Below, piece after piece: positions 1 to 9,105 of a DNA stretch of 64,000 nt (position 1 is the stretch's first letter; each line of letters starts with the position of its first letter). Made by a program: the position numbers and the translations under genes. The stretch covers positions 1-64,000 of the forward strand of contig JAKFVU010000003.1 of the NCBI GenBank assembly GCA_021732025.1, given 5' to 3'. The notes beneath the pieces are model-generated. The model made no database searches, had not been told where the DNA came from, and was given only the letters and a program-made list of their open reading frames with translations. The DNA comes from Candidatus Obscuribacterales bacterium. GTDB taxonomy: Bacteria; Cyanobacteriota; Vampirovibrionia; Obscuribacterales; Obscuribacteraceae.

Positions 1-3000
1 CCACCACCGCCGCCGCCTCCACCGTAGGAGCGCTGCAGGTTGGCCATAACAACGTTTCCGCCTTTCAGCGAATTGTAAGCGCCGACATAGTCTTCTGGTC
101 GAGCGTTAGCGCCAACCATAGAAGCAACTTGGTCAACAGTGTTGAAGTCACGACATACCGATACGCCATTCTCGTCATGAATACCGGCTTGAGCCAAGGC
201 ACCCAGAGTTTGTACAACTTCAGCAGGCATAGCTTGAGCGCGGTTACCGTACCAAGCATCTTGAACCAGGCCATTTGTACCTTCAGGAATTTCGGCAGCA
301 GCTCTTGCTTGCATGTACTCACCGCCACCACGAATAGTGGCACCACGCAACCAAGGCTGAGCCTTGAGAACGCTCTGGTTAGCAGCAACTGCTCTGTTGC
401 AAGGTGTGATTGGAAGACCGCTTTGGATCAGTGCTTCAGTAGCAGGGCCCATTCTCCAGCTCCATCCTGATTCAGGTGAATCAGTGCTGGTCATGATGTG
501 CGCTGCCCAGGCTTGCTGGTCTTCACTCATCGGGCCATATCTGTTGACCAAGTGCTCAGTGTAAGCGTTACCTTCTTCGCCATTGATATAAGCTTGCGAG
601 CCAAGAGCAGCATGCTTAGCCATTGAACGAGCAAAGCTCTGTTTAGCAGCAGCGGTTTGCGTCCATGAACTACCATTGTAGGCCAAGATACCGGCAGCAG
701 CTCTTTGAGCCATACCTTTCGGTTTGTGCTCTCCAGCATCAATAGATGACTGTCTAGCCGCGTCATAAGCTTCTGCGTCAGTGCTCATCAATTCGCCATA
801 AGCACCGGCCATGATTTGCATACCTTTCTGCTCATCGGAGGCGCCTTCGCCTGTACGAATGTGCATCAAGTGACCTTGGTTATCGTATACGTTCTCTGGC
901 TTGCCGCTACGCGACACGCCGAGAGTGGCGCCTTGAGCCAATCTGATAGCAGCTGCAGCAACCCGGTAAGGGACGTGTCTATAACCAGCTTGCATATAGC
1001 CATCAAACATAGAAGCTTTCTGACCAGGTGTGCCAGGTTGAGTAGGCTGAGCAGCAGGACCACCTTGAGGAGTTCCCATACCACCACCGCCACCACTACC
1101 ATCATCGCCGTCGCCGCCATCACCACCAGCAAAGTTGGCTGTTTGAGCGCCGTTAACGGGAGGTGCACCACCTGTTCCGCCAGCAGTAGTTGTGAACTGT
1201 GTTGGAGTTGCAATTGGTGGAGTTACACCTTTAGCACCAGGAGTGACATTAACAGTACCAGGATTGACATTGACACCAGGCTGACCAGCTACAGGAGGAA
1301 CGACACGACCGGTGACAGTACCGGTGGCATTTACGCCATCAACCTTGCCAGCATTGTTACCAGTATTGACAGCACCCATTGGTCTAATAGCACCAGCCAC
1401 AGCAGCACCAGCGGCCCCAGCAACAGCAGCTTCTTCGACCAATTCAGCATTGACCAGCGAATTGCCAGCAGGGTTAGTAGTCGGCGGAGTTGTCGCTGAC
1501 TGCATATTTGGAGCAACTACACCAGGTTGACCCGTAACTGGAGTGGTACCAGTCGGAGTACCAGTTGCACCGACAACCTTACCATTAACATCAGTTGTCA
1601 CTTGCCCAGGAGGGGTGACGCCAGCGTTCTTAAGTGCTTGGGCAGCAGCTACAGTAGCGGCAGCGCCACCGGCAGCAGCGGCAAGAGTAGCAGCTGTATT
1701 AGGTTTGTTATTGAAAGTTCCTTCTTTAGCACTGGCGACAACCGGTGCGCCAGGGTCAGCAGGATTGAGTGTTTCTTCATTAGCGACGATAGCTGTAGTT
1801 GGGTCAGTGCCCTTACCAGTGGCTACACTGCCAGTAACAGCAGCCAATTGAGAAGAGTTAATTGGAGGAACAACCGACTTATCACCAGTTGTGGTGACTG
1901 GATTTGAACCAGGTTTAGCGACAACATTGGCATCGCCTTTAGTTGCATCAAGTGGCTTGCCGGCGCCACCTTTACCAGCATCAACAGTAGTTTTTACAGA
2001 ACCATCAGCATTGAGATTCGAGCCTGGTGCACCAGGTGCACCACTGCCAGCCATCTTCAAACCAGGCACCACCGATGAGGCCACGGCCTTACCAGCTTCA
2101 TCACCTTGACCAGTGACTTCAACTTCGTCTCCAGCTGCTTTCAAAGCAGCTCCAGCAGCCGCACCAGCAACTGCACCCTTAGCTAGGTCAGCAGCATTGA
2201 TACCAGCAGCCAAGTCTTTGCCTTTGCCAGTTGCCTCGACACCCTTACCATCGGCTTTAGGATCAACAACTTTGCCAGTGACTGTAGCTTGGTCTTTGAC
2301 AACTTCGCCAGCCTTGCCTTTGTCTCCAGTAGAAGGAGGAGTGACGCCTGCCTTAATAGGTTGACCTTTGGCATCAAGCAATTCTTTGCCGTTCTTATCA
2401 GTCAAGTTACCAGCGGCATTGACCAAGCTACCAGCTGCAGCCGCAGCCTTAGCAGCTTCAGCAGCACTGAGTTCTTTGCTCGCCTGATCGCCAGTACCGG
2501 CATTTGCTGCTGCAGCATCTTTGTTAGCTGCATTGAGACCAGTACTCGCTCCCATCGCAGCCATTCCAGCGCCCACAGCGGCAGCACCCAGTGCTACACC
2601 AGCACCAGTTTTGGTAGCACTAGCTAGAGCATCAGCTGCTCCAGCAGCAGGGTTTAGTTTGCCACCCGGAGGTACGGCACCAGCAGTGCCAGGAGCACTC
2701 TTGTCTGAAGGTTTGTTACCAGCAGTCGGATCAGCAGGATTGAGAGGCTTGCCATCGGGACCAAGTCCAGTGCCCTTGCCATCTTTAGGACCCTTAGGAC
2801 CTTCTGGTGGCTTGATTGGTTTACCATCAGGGCCGATACCACCGGCACCAGGGCCACCTTTGCCCTTACCACCGCCGGGCTCAACCTTACCAGTAGCGGC
2901 AGCGCCACGAATATCTTTAAGTAGTCCAGGATTGGCTACATCATTAGACAAGCCATTCAGTTCAACACCTTGCGACTTAGGTGCACCCTTGGCTCCAGCA

Positions 3001-4646
3001 TAACCAAAGTTACCGACAGCATTGGCAAAGTGCTTGGCACGATCGCCGAGCATTCCACCCAGAGCCTTACCACCAGAGAGCAAACCACCGGTAATCAAAC
3101 CAGCAGAGATGAAGTCTGACATTGGAGAAATTTGAGCACGAGCCAAGAACGATGGCACCTGAATCATCAGCTGCAATACGCCCACAGCCATAACAATTTT
3201 GCCCCATGGGTTGAAGTCAGATAAGACCACAATCACCATAATTTTGAGCATGCCAACCCACACAAAGGTCCACAAACTCACTTCAACGAATGAACGCACA
3301 AAGCCAGAGCAGACGTTTTCAGTATCAGGTAAGGCGAAGAAGACCAAGAACAAAGGAGCAAACATATATTGAGCAGTAAGCAAAGCAGTCTGAATTGCTT
3401 TGAGTACGAGAATGTAAATCAGCTCAGCAATAAGAATGCCGCCTAACACTAGGTAGATAATCAAACCAACGAAGGCAACCAAAGTACCGACTGTTCCTAA
3501 AACAATACCGCCAGCGCCACCAGCGAGAATACCGCCTAAGACCTGACCAGCTACAGGAGCTGTGGCATTAGCGAGCAAACCAGCACCAGCAACCAAACCA
3601 CCCTTAACAGCGGCAGCCATGGCCGCATCAAGCATGGCCACTTGGTCGGCCGAGTTGAAGTAGAGGGCCTTGATCATTTCATTAGTGATCTGAATTTCAA
3701 AGGCATAAATTGTTGGCCAAGCAAGCAAGAGGCCAGCAGTGAAAATCAAGCGACCAACTGCTCCCATCATGTTGCCGCTGCCACGGATGGCTGCATCTGC
3801 CCAGTACTTCCAAATACATAGAATGAAAAGCAAGAGCAAAAGGTCAACAGCGATGCCGTACATGATGTCGGCACCTTGACGAACATAAGGTGAAATGTCA
3901 TCAACAGCCGCACCAGGACCACCAGGTGTAGTGCTGAGACCGTTAACAGCGATGTTAGGGTTAAGCACGAAGATGCGCAAGAAGCCAGTCAAGAACTGCA
4001 CAGCATCGGCTACCCAACCATTGATAAATTCACTCAACCACTTACCGATCAGCTGACCGATGTTGGCGAAGAAGTTGGAGATGATGTCATCTCCCCAAAA
4101 TGCACTCAAGCCTTGGTAGGTGTCGTTATAAGCACCAAAGTCAGGCCACAACTGTTGCTCGACGTTCTGAGCGACAGCTTCAGTATTTTGCTCGGCCTGT
4201 TGTGTCACCAAATTGGTTTGGCCAGGAGCGTCATAAATGTTTTCCGCGGTAGCCTGTGTGGCGCTAGCACCTTGGCTGGGGTCACCAGCATTAGGGCTGA
4301 CAAAGTCATCACCAGGCGCAGGCACCGAAGTTTGGGCCACAGCCGCTAGTGAAAATGCGAATGGCGCCACTAGCATGAAAACTGCTACCAGCGCGACTAA
4401 TTGCTTGTGAAAGCGATATTTGAGGTTAGTTAAGGTGTTTCCGTTATCCACTGTTGACTGCTTGCAGAAGAAAGAAAGGTAATTCAGACCAAATACACTC
4501 TGGCGAGCGTATCTCTTAAGCAACACTGTAGTGCCAATATAAAATCCTGTCAGTGTGGTTATTCCCATTCTGCGGGCAAAACAGCCATCTTTTAATGTGC
4601 TGTTAAGCGTTTTGGCAACATTTGTTATGCGCTCAGAGTCGAACAT
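1..4646 (-). CDS. Very large TrbL/VirB6-like polytopic membrane protein, partial (C-terminus beyond window)
   Basis: An open frame runs from ATG 4646 off the left edge (at least 1548 codons). The start follows GGTGGTG, the same Shine-Dalgarno-like string seen before its small paralogues. Around residues 80-105 is a signal-peptide-like hydrophobic segment ending AAVAQ. Residues about 144-200 carry a module (LVTQQAEQ, AVAQNVEQQLWPDF, GDDIISNFFANI) shared with the next three genes. Residues about 255-505 form a cluster of long hydrophobic helices, the layout of TrbL/VirB6 inner-membrane channel proteins of type IV secretion systems. Residues about 570-1200 are Ala/Gly/Pro/Thr-rich low complexity. 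The rest is a more ordinary soluble-looking domain, followed by a polyglycine run at the window edge. The TrbL/VirB6 assignment rests on topology and context rather than a diagnostic motif, and the extension is far longer than usual for that family. Confidence 0.7.
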   Translation of the reverse strand, partial: MFDSERITNVAKTLNSTLKDGCFARRMGITTLTGFYIGTTVLLKRYARQSVFGLNYLSFFCKQSTVDNGNTLTNLKYRFHKQLVALVAVFMLVAPFAFSLAAVAQTSVPAPGDDFVSPNAGDPSQGASATQATAENIYDAPGQTNLVTQQAEQNTEAVAQNVEQQLWPDFGAYNDTYQGLSAFWGDDIISNFFANIGQLIGKWLSEFINGWVADAVQFLTGFLRIFVLNPNIAVNGLSTTPGGPGAAVDDISPYVRQGADIMYGIAVDLLLLLFILCIWKYWADAAIRGSGNMMGAVGRLIFTAGLLLAWPTIYAFEIQITNEMIKALYFNSADQVAMLDAAMAAAVKGGLVAGAGLLANATAPVAGQVLGGILAGGAGGIVLGTVGTLVAFVGLIIYLVLGGILIAELIYILVLKAIQTALLTAQYMFAPLFLVFFALPDTENVCSGFVRSFVEVSLWTFVWVGMLKIMVIVVLSDFNPWGKIVMAVGVLQLMIQVPSFLARAQISPMSDFISAGLITGGLLSGGKALGGMLGDRAKHFANAVGNFGYAGAKGAPKSQGVELNGLSNDVANPGLLKDIRGAAATGKVEPGGGKGKGGPGAGGIGPDGKPIKPPEGPKGPKDGKGTGLGPDGKPLNPADPTAGNKPSDKSAPGTAGAVPPGGKLNPAAGAADALASATKTGAGVALGAAAVGAGMAAMGASTGLNAANKDAAAANAGTGDQASKELSAAEAAKAAAAAGSLVNAAGNLTDKNGKELLDAKGQPIKAGVTPPSTGDKGKAGEVVKDQATVTGKVVDPKADGKGVEATGKGKDLAAGINAADLAKGAVAGAAAGAALKAAGDEVEVTGQGDEAGKAVASSVVPGLKMAGSGAPGAPGSNLNADGSVKTTVDAGKGGAGKPLDATKGDANVVAKPGSNPVTTTGDKSVVPPINSSQLAAVTGSVATGKGTDPTTAIVANEETLNPADPGAPVVASAKEGTFNNKPNTAATLAAAAGGAAATVAAAQALKNAGVTPPGQVTTDVNGKVVGATGTPTGTTPVTGQPGVVAPNMQSATTPPTTNPAGNSLVNAELVEEAAVAGAAGAAVAGAIRPMGAVNTGNNAGKVDGVNATGTVTGRVVPPVAGQPGVNVNPGTVNVTPGAKGVTPPIATPTQFTTTAGGTGGAPPVNGAQTANFAGGDGGDGDDGSGGGGGMGTPQGGPAAQPTQPGTPGQKASMFDGYMQAGYRHVPYRVAAAAIRLAQGATLGVSRSGKPENVYDNQGHLMHIRTGEGASDEQKGMQIMAGAYGELMSTDAEAYDAARQSSIDAGEHKPKGMAQRAAAGILAYNGSSWTQTAAAKQSFARSMAKHAALGSQAYINGEEGNAYTEHLVNRYGPMSEDQQAWAAHIMTSTDSPESGWSWRMGPATEALIQSGLPITPCNRAVAANQSVLKAQPWLRGATIRGGGEYMQARAAAEIPEGTNGLVQDAWYGNRAQAMPAEVVQTLGALAQAGIHDENGVSVCRDFNTVDQVASMVGANARPEDYVGAYNSLKGGNVVMANLQRSYGGGGGGG

Positions 4647-4690
4647 AATTCACCACCAACAAAAGAAAAAAGGAATGAAATAATTTCCTG

Positions 4691-4740
4691 ACAATACTTT
4701 AAGCTTGCTCAGACCCTTTTGGGAGCACGGTCTTTCCCAT
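4691..4740 (-). promoter_or_regulatory. Shared upstream box and -10-like element before the large TrbL-like gene
   Basis: On the minus strand the box ATGGGAAAGACCGTG (4740-4726) lies 29 bases upstream of TATTGT (4696-4691), itself about 45 bases before ATG 4646. Near-identical arrangements occur before the other membrane and pilin genes of this locus. An imperfect hairpin (TGCTC/GAGCA with inner CCC/GGG) sits between box and -10. The role as an operator or activator site is inferred. Confidence 0.5.
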
Positions 4741-4785
4741 CCTAGAGGGAAAATCTTGCGCAATTTAAAAGCGATCAGAGCGTAT

Positions 4786-5970
4786 TTAATCTAGGGCGCG
4801 CTGCTTCAATTTGATTTTCCACTGGGCAAAGCGCTGCTGCTTGCCAGAAATTTGCAAAACTGGCGCGGAGGCCATCGGCTGCAAAGACTGTTTACCTGGA
4901 ATGGCACGATGAAAGACCGGCACAAACTTATGCACGATAGGTAAGAAATACTGGCTAAGCTGGAATAGATTCTGTTTTAGATCAGCGCGACGGCCAGATA
5001 CTTTCGCCTGTCGGGCGGAACGGAAAAAGAGAAGCACAATCAGCATGGGAACAACTAGGCGCCACTCAGTCAGTATCGCCCAGAGTACAGTGGCCACATG
5101 AAGGAAGACTCCTGGCCAATTAACGCGAGAGGCATGGGCGGCAGCTGAGGCATTGCCGTAGGGAGAGGCTTGCCAATCGGCCCAAAAGTCGCTGTATTTC
5201 GACTGATTGAAAGACCAAAGGGGCCAGCTTGCGACAACTTGCTCCTGTTCTTTTGATATTGATTGAGCAGATTGCACTGCCTGAGTCGGTTGGCTGAGAC
5301 AAAAAGCAGCGGCAACCGGGGCAATCATTATCAAACAGAGAGCAACACGCACCAACTGTTGGTCAAAAAAGTGTTTCGTGAGATATGAGATTTGGCCTTT
5401 GCGTCTGTTGCGGAAAGCGGCAGAGCCGCCGCGGGAAGTAAAACCCAGTTGAAAGGCTATGCGGCGTCGGATAAATCTGAGTGATTGTTGGACCTTGGAT
5501 ATTTGTAGAAGGCCAAAAATTGCGCAGGCAAACATAGCTGTAGCAATTTGGAGGATTGTCCAACAGGCTGGATAACTTATTGCGGGTTCACTCCAGAAAC
5601 AGTGAGTTCCTTGATAGGTTTCATTATAAGCACCAAAATCAGGCCAGAGCTGCTGCTCGACGTTTTGAGCGACAGCCTCTGTGTTTTGCTCGGCCTGTTC
5701 AGTGACAAGATTGACGTTTTTTGATTTGCTCGGGACAAATTCAGGGACAGAAGTCACCTGCTCAACGACAGGCGCGGGAGAAATAGCCGCTTCTCTGCTG
5801 TAGCAAAAATTCGAATATAGCAAAATCGCGGGGACAATAATTACACAAAGGTACGCCGCAGTGATAAATACTACACCAACCCATTGAGATAATAGTATTC
5901 CGGAATTGGGCTTCTGATTCGTAGGTAGATGGGCAGAGCGAGCAAGCAAAAATTTAGCGCGATTAGACAT
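4786..5970 (-). CDS. Membrane protein sharing the N-terminal module of the TrbL-like protein
   Basis: This 394-residue protein starts at ATG 5970 behind GGTGGTGGCAGA. It has a hydrophobic segment near residues 30-55, then the shared module at about 80-130 (LVTEQAEQNTEAVAQNVE, QLWPDFGAYN), which is almost word-for-word the module of the large downstream protein. Further hydrophobic segments are visible near 135-155, 205-225 and 290-320, and the C-terminus is basic. It lacks the multi-helix TrbL core, so it looks like a truncated or specialised paralogue with a possible role in the same membrane complex. It has its own upstream box. Function unknown; no known family recognised beyond the paralogy. 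Confidence 0.7.
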   Translation of the reverse strand: MSNRAKFLLARSAHLPTNQKPNSGILLSQWVGVVFITAAYLCVIIVPAILLYSNFCYSREAAISPAPVVEQVTSVPEFVPSKSKNVNLVTEQAEQNTEAVAQNVEQQLWPDFGAYNETYQGTHCFWSEPAISYPACWTILQIATAMFACAIFGLLQISKVQQSLRFIRRRIAFQLGFTSRGGSAAFRNRRKGQISYLTKHFFDQQLVRVALCLIMIAPVAAAFCLSQPTQAVQSAQSISKEQEQVVASWPLWSFNQSKYSDFWADWQASPYGNASAAAHASRVNWPGVFLHVATVLWAILTEWRLVVPMLIVLLFFRSARQAKVSGRRADLKQNLFQLSQYFLPIVHKFVPVFHRAIPGKQSLQPMASAPVLQISGKQQRFAQWKIKLKQRALD

Positions 5971-6326
5971 TCTGCCACCACCATGGAAAAAGAAAAATGA
6001 GGAAATGCGAACTGTATTTAAAACTAAGAGCTGTCCTCAACTCTAATCTACTGCGCCAAGGCGCTTTTGACAGCACGGTCTTCCCCATCCTTAGCGCAGG
6101 AATTTTCGGCTTATGAGTCCTGAGCCGATTTCAAATGTGTCATATTTTCTGAAGAAAAACTGACTGTTTTGGAATTGGAGAAACGAATGCTGCTGAATCA
6201 ATGACTAGGTCCACCAGGGGCGAATCGTCCAATCATGCCAAGCACAATGACAAATGGAACTGATTGCAGGCAACGGAATGACTGAAGCATTTCAGAGAAG
6301 TATCCAGGTGCAATCACTTAGGATAT
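5971..6326. other. Intergenic region with conserved upstream box
   Basis: This gap lies between two paralogous membrane-protein genes. Apart from the box at 6074-6088 and a perfect short inverted repeat (GCGCC-TT-GGCGC) next to it, I see no gene or RNA. Confidence 0.5.
6074..6088 (-). promoter_or_regulatory. Shared upstream box
   Basis: The minus strand reads ATGGGGAAGACCGTG, differing by one base from the copy at 4726-4740. It lies about 100 bases upstream of ATG 5970. A less clear -10-like TAGATT follows about 24 bases downstream. Confidence 0.5.
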
Positions 6327-7028
6327 TCAGCGAGAGTCTGTCCTCCATCCACACCAGCGCTGTCGACTAGAATAAAGCGCTGTAGCTGTTTTCGATATGG
6401 TTTTCTTAGCCCCAATTTTCGCTACTGGCCACCGCAGAAAGCCATAGGAACTACGGTAAGAATTAACCACCAAGAGACCTACAAGAGGGGGCAACGGTCC
6501 CACAATTAGCCAACCATTGCGAAACCACATCCAAAATAGCATTGCAATGTTGGCAAAGAAATTGGAAATAATGTCATCCCCGACAAATGCTCCCAGCTCA
6601 TCGTATTCACCAGCGGGATAACCATGGAAATAGCACTGGCTGTATGGGCAAAAATCTGGCCAGAGTCTGTCTCCTAAATCCTGAGCCACTGCCGATACTC
6701 CTTGTTCAGCCTGCTCTGTCACCAAATTTGTCGCAGCTGGGGGGCCAATGACTGGATCGACACCAGGCTGAGGCGACTGCACTTCGTACTCTTCGACTAA
6801 GCTTTCAGTTCTCTGCCTCTCAAATGAAGTAGGGCTTCCGCAAAGTGCAGAGTTAACTACGCCCCCAGCTCCAACTGACAGCAATAACCAACTCGACAAA
6901 AACGCTATTGCCAACCAGCGAATCAATTCTTTCTCGTTGCTGAAATAGACCGCAGCTGGGCGTCCATAGCAGATATGTTTCTTCAGTTTGGCTGGAGTCG
7001 GTGGCAATCGATTTGTTCTATAAATCAT
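6327..7028 (-). CDS. Small membrane paralogue of the TrbL-like N-terminal module
   Basis: This 233-residue protein begins at ATG 7028, whose ATGA overlaps the stop of the preceding gene, so the two are translationally coupled. Hydrophobic segments are near residues 35-58 and 155-180. The module at about 95-160 (NLVTEQAEQGVSAVAQ, LWPDF, GDDIISNFFANI) matches the large TrbL-like protein, including the stretch just before that protein's channel helices. The protein ends soon after the second membrane segment, so it resembles the N-terminal third of the large protein alone. Inferred to be an accessory or competitor subunit of the same complex. Confidence 0.7.
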   Translation of the reverse strand: MIYRTNRLPPTPAKLKKHICYGRPAAVYFSNEKELIRWLAIAFLSSWLLLSVGAGGVVNSALCGSPTSFERQRTESLVEEYEVQSPQPGVDPVIGPPAATNLVTEQAEQGVSAVAQDLGDRLWPDFCPYSQCYFHGYPAGEYDELGAFVGDDIISNFFANIAMLFWMWFRNGWLIVGPLPPLVGLLVVNSYRSSYGFLRWPVAKIGAKKTISKTATALYSSRQRWCGWRTDSR

Positions 7029-7654
7029 GACACACCCCCGACTTTGCCAGGAGTGAGAGCCTCTCTGATGACAAGACTACCTTCTCTCAGCCAGAAGCCT
7101 ATGGGTGACGCAGCGGCGTCAATGCAGTTTTGGATAATATCTTCGCCGCCAAAACTGCCTGGAACATAGTGGCGTTCACTACTTGGAAAATAATCCGGAA
7201 AAAGCATACTCCCTATATTTTGAGCGACCGATTCAGTGCCCAACTCTGGTTGTTGGTTACATAGGCTGGTCGAGCCGGCAAGATAGGTCGGTGGCACGGC
7301 ATTGACACTGATATATTCCAGCGAAGAAGAAGAAGAAGAAGCAACACACCGGGACAAATTGTGTGGCGACAAAGGAGTTTCGCGATATCCCACAGAATCG
7401 CGACAGACCCAGGTACCATGCGCGAAATACTGGGACGGTGGGTTGAATGCTATATCCACTGCGGTAAAGAGTATTAGAAACGGAATGCAGATAACGAAGT
7501 AAGGAATGGGAGTCAGCAAAAGGCCTGCAGTAGCGAAGTGCCATATGCTGGGCTCAGAGTGCTCAGTGCTGATACGCCTTTGCGGATAGGCTATTTCGAA
7601 AAAACATCCTAATCGCGCACAGGCAGCAGAGAGCACTCTCGATGGATATATCAT
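7025..7654 (-). CDS. Small membrane paralogue of the TrbL-like N-terminal module, more diverged
   Basis: I place the start at ATG 7654 (209 residues) because GGTGGTGCGTC precedes it, matching the start context of the paralogues, and because the next protein also begins MIY. The frame is open upstream to 7723. A hydrophobic segment lies near residues 40-65. The module is recognisable but degraded: SVAQNIG, LFPDYFP, and GGEDIIQNCI in place of GDDIISNFFA. It heads a two-gene unit with the gene at 6327-7028. Function unknown. Confidence 0.6.
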   Translation of the reverse strand: MIYPSRVLSAACARLGCFFEIAYPQRRISTEHSEPSIWHFATAGLLLTPIPYFVICIPFLILFTAVDIAFNPPSQYFAHGTWVCRDSVGYRETPLSPHNLSRCVASSSSSSLEYISVNAVPPTYLAGSTSLCNQQPELGTESVAQNIGSMLFPDYFPSSERHYVPGSFGGEDIIQNCIDAAASPIGFWLREGSLVIREALTPGKVGGVS

Positions 7655-7803
7655 GACGCACCACCTGTGGCAAAAAGAAAAATGGAACTGATTGCAAGAA
7701 ATTGCTTTAAGAAAGCGTTTCAAGAAAAAGATTTCGCGAAACGTCGACTTCCAGAGAAAACAAGTTCTCCAGAAAACAAATTCAAGCTATAAAGATATTC
7801 CAA

Positions 7804-7852
7804 ACTATACTTTAAGCCACTAGAGCCATTCTAGGACCACGGTATTCCCTAT
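7804..7852 (-). promoter_or_regulatory. Shared upstream box and -10-like element
   Basis: The minus strand has ATAGGGAATACCGTG (7852-7838), then 28 bases, then TATAGT (7809-7804). The -10 surroundings (GCTTAAAGTATAGT) match those before the large TrbL-like gene (GCTTAAAGTATTGT). A hairpin CTAGA/TCTAG replaces the one at the 4691 copy, with different sequence at the same place. Confidence 0.55.
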
Positions 7853-7970
7853 CCTCGAGGCGCAAATGTGACAAGATCAGATAGATTACGGATGGTCCTG
7901 TGTTCCGTGAGTTTCAAAACGTTCTCACGAGTTCCGAAATTGGCCAAGGTTAGTTAGTCAATGCGCAATG

Positions 7971-8008
7971 AAAAAGGGAAGATTTTTTCGAAAAAATCTT
8001 CCCTTTTT
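7971..8008 (-). terminator. Long perfect inverted repeat, probable bidirectional terminator
   Basis: AAAAAGGGAAGATTTTTT, then CG at the centre, then the exact complement form a 38-base perfect palindrome. Oligo-T on either strand makes a strong intrinsic terminator, placed between the pilin-like unit and the membrane-protein unit. Confidence 0.7.
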
Positions 8009-8060
8009 GATCTTCTTCAACATCAAACACCAAAGGCTTGGCAACGCTGACACCAAAGCA

Positions 8061-8087
8061 AAAGAGCCAGACTAAGTCTGGCTCTTT
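8061..8087 (-). terminator. Terminator of the first pilin-like gene
   Basis: AAAGAGCCAGAC, a TAA loop and GTCTGGCTCTTT form a 12-base-pair stem. It lies about 115 bases after the stop at 8201. A similar stem follows the second pilin-like gene. Confidence 0.7.
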
Positions 8088-8200
8088 CAAAGTTATTCGT
8101 CTTGATTTTCGTTCTAACTCGTTACGTTTCTCGAAGCGTTTCAGCTGCGTTCTTCGTTGCGTTTTTCGGTGAGCTTTGTGCAGATTCTCGAATCTTTCGA

Positions 8201-8629
8201 TTAAAGACCGCCACCCAAGCCGCCGAGGTCGTTGATAGCGAATGTTCCGAGCAAGTGAACTGCGGTTGGTCCGCCGAACCCGATGCCTAGACCTTTAGCT
8301 ACGTTCATCGCTGATTCACCACCATCTCTCTGACCGAAGGCAATCTTCATGCCAGCTAGTGACGAAGGAACAGTTGATAGAGCAGTAACTACGCGGGAAA
8401 TATCTCTTGCACAGTCATATCCGTAGTCTGCCAATTGGCCTACTTCGTTTGATTGTCCATAACGTGGGTCGACTGGTGCGCCTACCAAACCTTGAGCATG
8501 AGCGGCTTGGTCATATACTCCGAAAGCGAGCAATACCAGTTGGGGTGCCAGAAGGAATCCCAGACGGCTAGCTACTTTGAAGGAGTGAGATTGCGAAACT
8601 TTTTTAGCGAAGGATTTAACTGTATTCAT
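8201..8629 (-). CDS. VirB2/TrbC-like pilin candidate, copy 1
   Basis: This 142-residue protein starts at ATG 8629 (GAGG upstream); the open frame extends to 8812 but runs through the promoter. It has a long signal peptide with a basic start, a hydrophobic core and a likely cleavage after AAHA (residue 45). The mature part of about 97 residues has two hydrophobic stretches around AGMKIAFGQ and GLGIGFGGPTA and ends LGGLGGGL. Long signal, two short helices, a Gly-rich tail and location in a secretion-like locus fit VirB2/TrbC major pilins; this is inference. From residue 14 onward the protein is identical to the other two copies, while the genes differ at many third positions. It has its own promoter box and terminator. 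Confidence 0.65.
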   Translation of the reverse strand: MNTVKSFAKKVSQSHSFKVASRLGFLLAPQLVLLAFGVYDQAAHAQGLVGAPVDPRYGQSNEVGQLADYGYDCARDISRVVTALSTVPSSLAGMKIAFGQRDGGESAMNVAKGLGIGFGGPTAVHLLGTFAINDLGGLGGGL

Positions 8630-8739
8630 GATGTAAGAAACCTCAGGTAGCGTGTTGTCGGTAGTTAGTTGTTTAGTCAGACTGAAAACTTTATTTGGCT
8701 GTCGGATTTGTCCGATGCGCTCGTCTGGCTTATGGGACA

Positions 8740-8783
8740 ACAATAAGGCTTTCCCACGCCCTTGAATATGTGGTAATTCCCAT
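8740..8783 (-). promoter_or_regulatory. Upstream box and -10-like element of pilin-like copy 1
   Basis: The minus strand reads ATGGGAATTACCACA (8783-8769), then 23 bases, then TATTGT (8745-8740), about 110 bases before ATG 8629. Confidence 0.5.
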
Positions 8784-9076
8784 GGAAGACGGAGAATTTG
8801 TTTATTTTTCAAAGTTTTTTCTGGAAATCCAGGCTGTTCAACTTCAAGAATCGCAGGAACTGGCCACTGAAGGCATTTCAGGGTTATCCCATCGAACTTA
8901 GCTCTATAGCGAAACTACCTTTATATGCGTTGAAAAACGCTGTTAAACAAATTAGATAGATGTCTGTACCTAAGCACGTAGCGATAGCGCCAAGTCACCA
9001 GGAACATATGCCTCATCGTCGTGCAAAGCAAAAGCGCGATGTGACCAGGACCATATGCGTCAATACCGTGAAAAGC

Positions 9077-9105
9077 AAAAGAGCCAGGCTGGGCCTGACT
9101 CTTTT
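9077..9105 (-). terminator. Terminator of pilin-like copy 2
   Basis: AAAAGAGCCAGGC and GGCCTGACTCTTTT pair with one mismatch around a two-base centre. It lies about 55 bases past the stop at 9159 and resembles the stem after copy 1. Confidence 0.65.

Larger units (their letters stand above)
7655..8200. other. Intergenic region with two terminators and one upstream box
   Basis: No gene seen. It holds the box and -10 for the two membrane-protein genes to its left (7804-7852), a 38-base perfect inverted repeat (7971-8008) and a second terminator (8061-8087) behind the first pilin-like gene. Confidence 0.55.

Noticed and set aside
816..3003. Several long open frames on the plus strand
   Set aside because: They lie opposite the Ala/Gly/Pro/Thr low-complexity part of the large minus-strand gene, are themselves low complexity, and have no ribosome-binding sites.
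4726..4747. Resemblance of the upstream box to the T-box antiterminator sequence (AGGGTGGNACCGCG)
   Set aside because: The match is partial, there is no tRNA-specifier stem or terminator alternative, and the genes are not aminoacyl-tRNA or amino-acid genes.
8630..8812. A 61-codon N-terminal extension of pilin-like copy 1
   Set aside because: It runs through the promoter box and -10 and is absent from the other two copies.
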